Positions 6,866 through 6,989 of a stretch of 6,989 nt of DNA are shown here, in pieces. The stretch comes from JAPLDA01 sp043742705. GTDB lineage: Bacteria > Bacteroidota > Bacteroidia > AKYH767-A > 2013-40CM-41-45. The translations under genes were made by a program, and so were the position numbers. The number at the start of each line of letters is the position of its first letter. Within the stretch, counting starts at the first letter, position 1. The stretch spans positions 1 through 6,989 of the forward strand of contig JAYTXY010000062.1 in the NCBI GenBank assembly GCA_043742705.1, read 5' to 3'. The notes below the pieces were generated by a model, which had not been told where the DNA came from, searched no databases, and saw only the letters and a list, made by a program, of their open reading frames with translations.

Positions 6866-6989
6866 ATGCCGGACATGCCTGATTTTTCAAAGCGCTCTTT
6901 ACTTCCTGAGAAAATGGATGAACCGGGTGTTTCTGAAAACGAAATACACCAGGCATTGAGTGAGTTAGAAACCATCAATCGATTACTTG
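6866..6989 (+). CDS. Start of a probable SAM-dependent methyltransferase (3' truncated)
   Basis: An open frame begins at ATG 6866 (an in-frame TAA stands two codons before it, at 6860-6862) and runs off the right edge after 41 codons. The N-terminal pattern, PDFSKRS, then a KMDEPGV stretch, then ALSELETINRLL, resembles the leader region of class I methyltransferases found directly after bacterial type III polyketide synthases (typically an MDD-like motif and INRxLGG before the SAM-binding fold). The SAM-binding motif itself lies beyond the window, so the call rests on this leader pattern and on position. A tandem MPD-MPD makes ATG 6875 an equally good start. In the Streptomyces srs operon, a methyltransferase following the type III PKS methylates its phenolic lipid product; a similar role is inferred here. 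Confidence 0.6.
   Translation, partial: MPDMPDFSKRSLLPEKMDEPGVSENEIHQALSELETINRLL

Overview
The window looks like chromosomal DNA from a member of the phylum Bacteroidota (Bacteroidetes). Four sequence features support this: low to moderate GC with weak or absent Shine-Dalgarno sequences; several upstream boxes of the TAnnTTTG type used by the Bacteroidetes primary sigma factor; a long OstA-like periplasmic protein of the kind found in this phylum; and a secreted enzyme ending in a type IX secretion (T9SS, Por) sorting domain. The genus cannot be fixed. No rRNA, tRNA, CRISPR array, insertion sequence or phage gene is visible.

Layout, left to right. The window opens inside the C-terminal membrane part of a probable GT39-like glycosyltransferase (+), which meets an OstA-like LPS-transport family protein (-) tail to tail with no base between the stop codons. 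A small YbjQ/UPF0145 protein (+) diverges from the OstA-like gene. A 524-residue secreted protein (-) then combines a signal peptide, a c-type cytochrome heme motif, a two-domain copper monooxygenase of the peptidylglycine/dopamine beta-hydroxylase fold with all six copper ligands recognisable, and a T9SS sorting domain. After a 284-base spacer comes a DUF1003 membrane protein (+), five bases from the end of a UbiA-family prenyltransferase-like gene (-). That gene diverges across 165 bases from a type III polyketide synthase (+), followed 21 bases later by the start of a probable SAM-dependent methyltransferase that runs off the window.

How they work together. The right end (UbiA-like, type III PKS, methyltransferase) looks like part of a specialised lipid pathway making a methylated, possibly membrane-anchored or prenylated, phenolic or pyrone lipid. 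This is an inference from gene families and adjacency; the product cannot be read from the sequence. The left end concerns the cell envelope (glycosyl transfer, LPS transport). The heme plus copper-monooxygenase fusion is the most unusual single protein: it suggests a secreted hydroxylase with a built-in electron-transfer domain. No wholly unknown system is evident; the two items most worth following are this fusion enzyme and the PKS/UbiA lipid locus.
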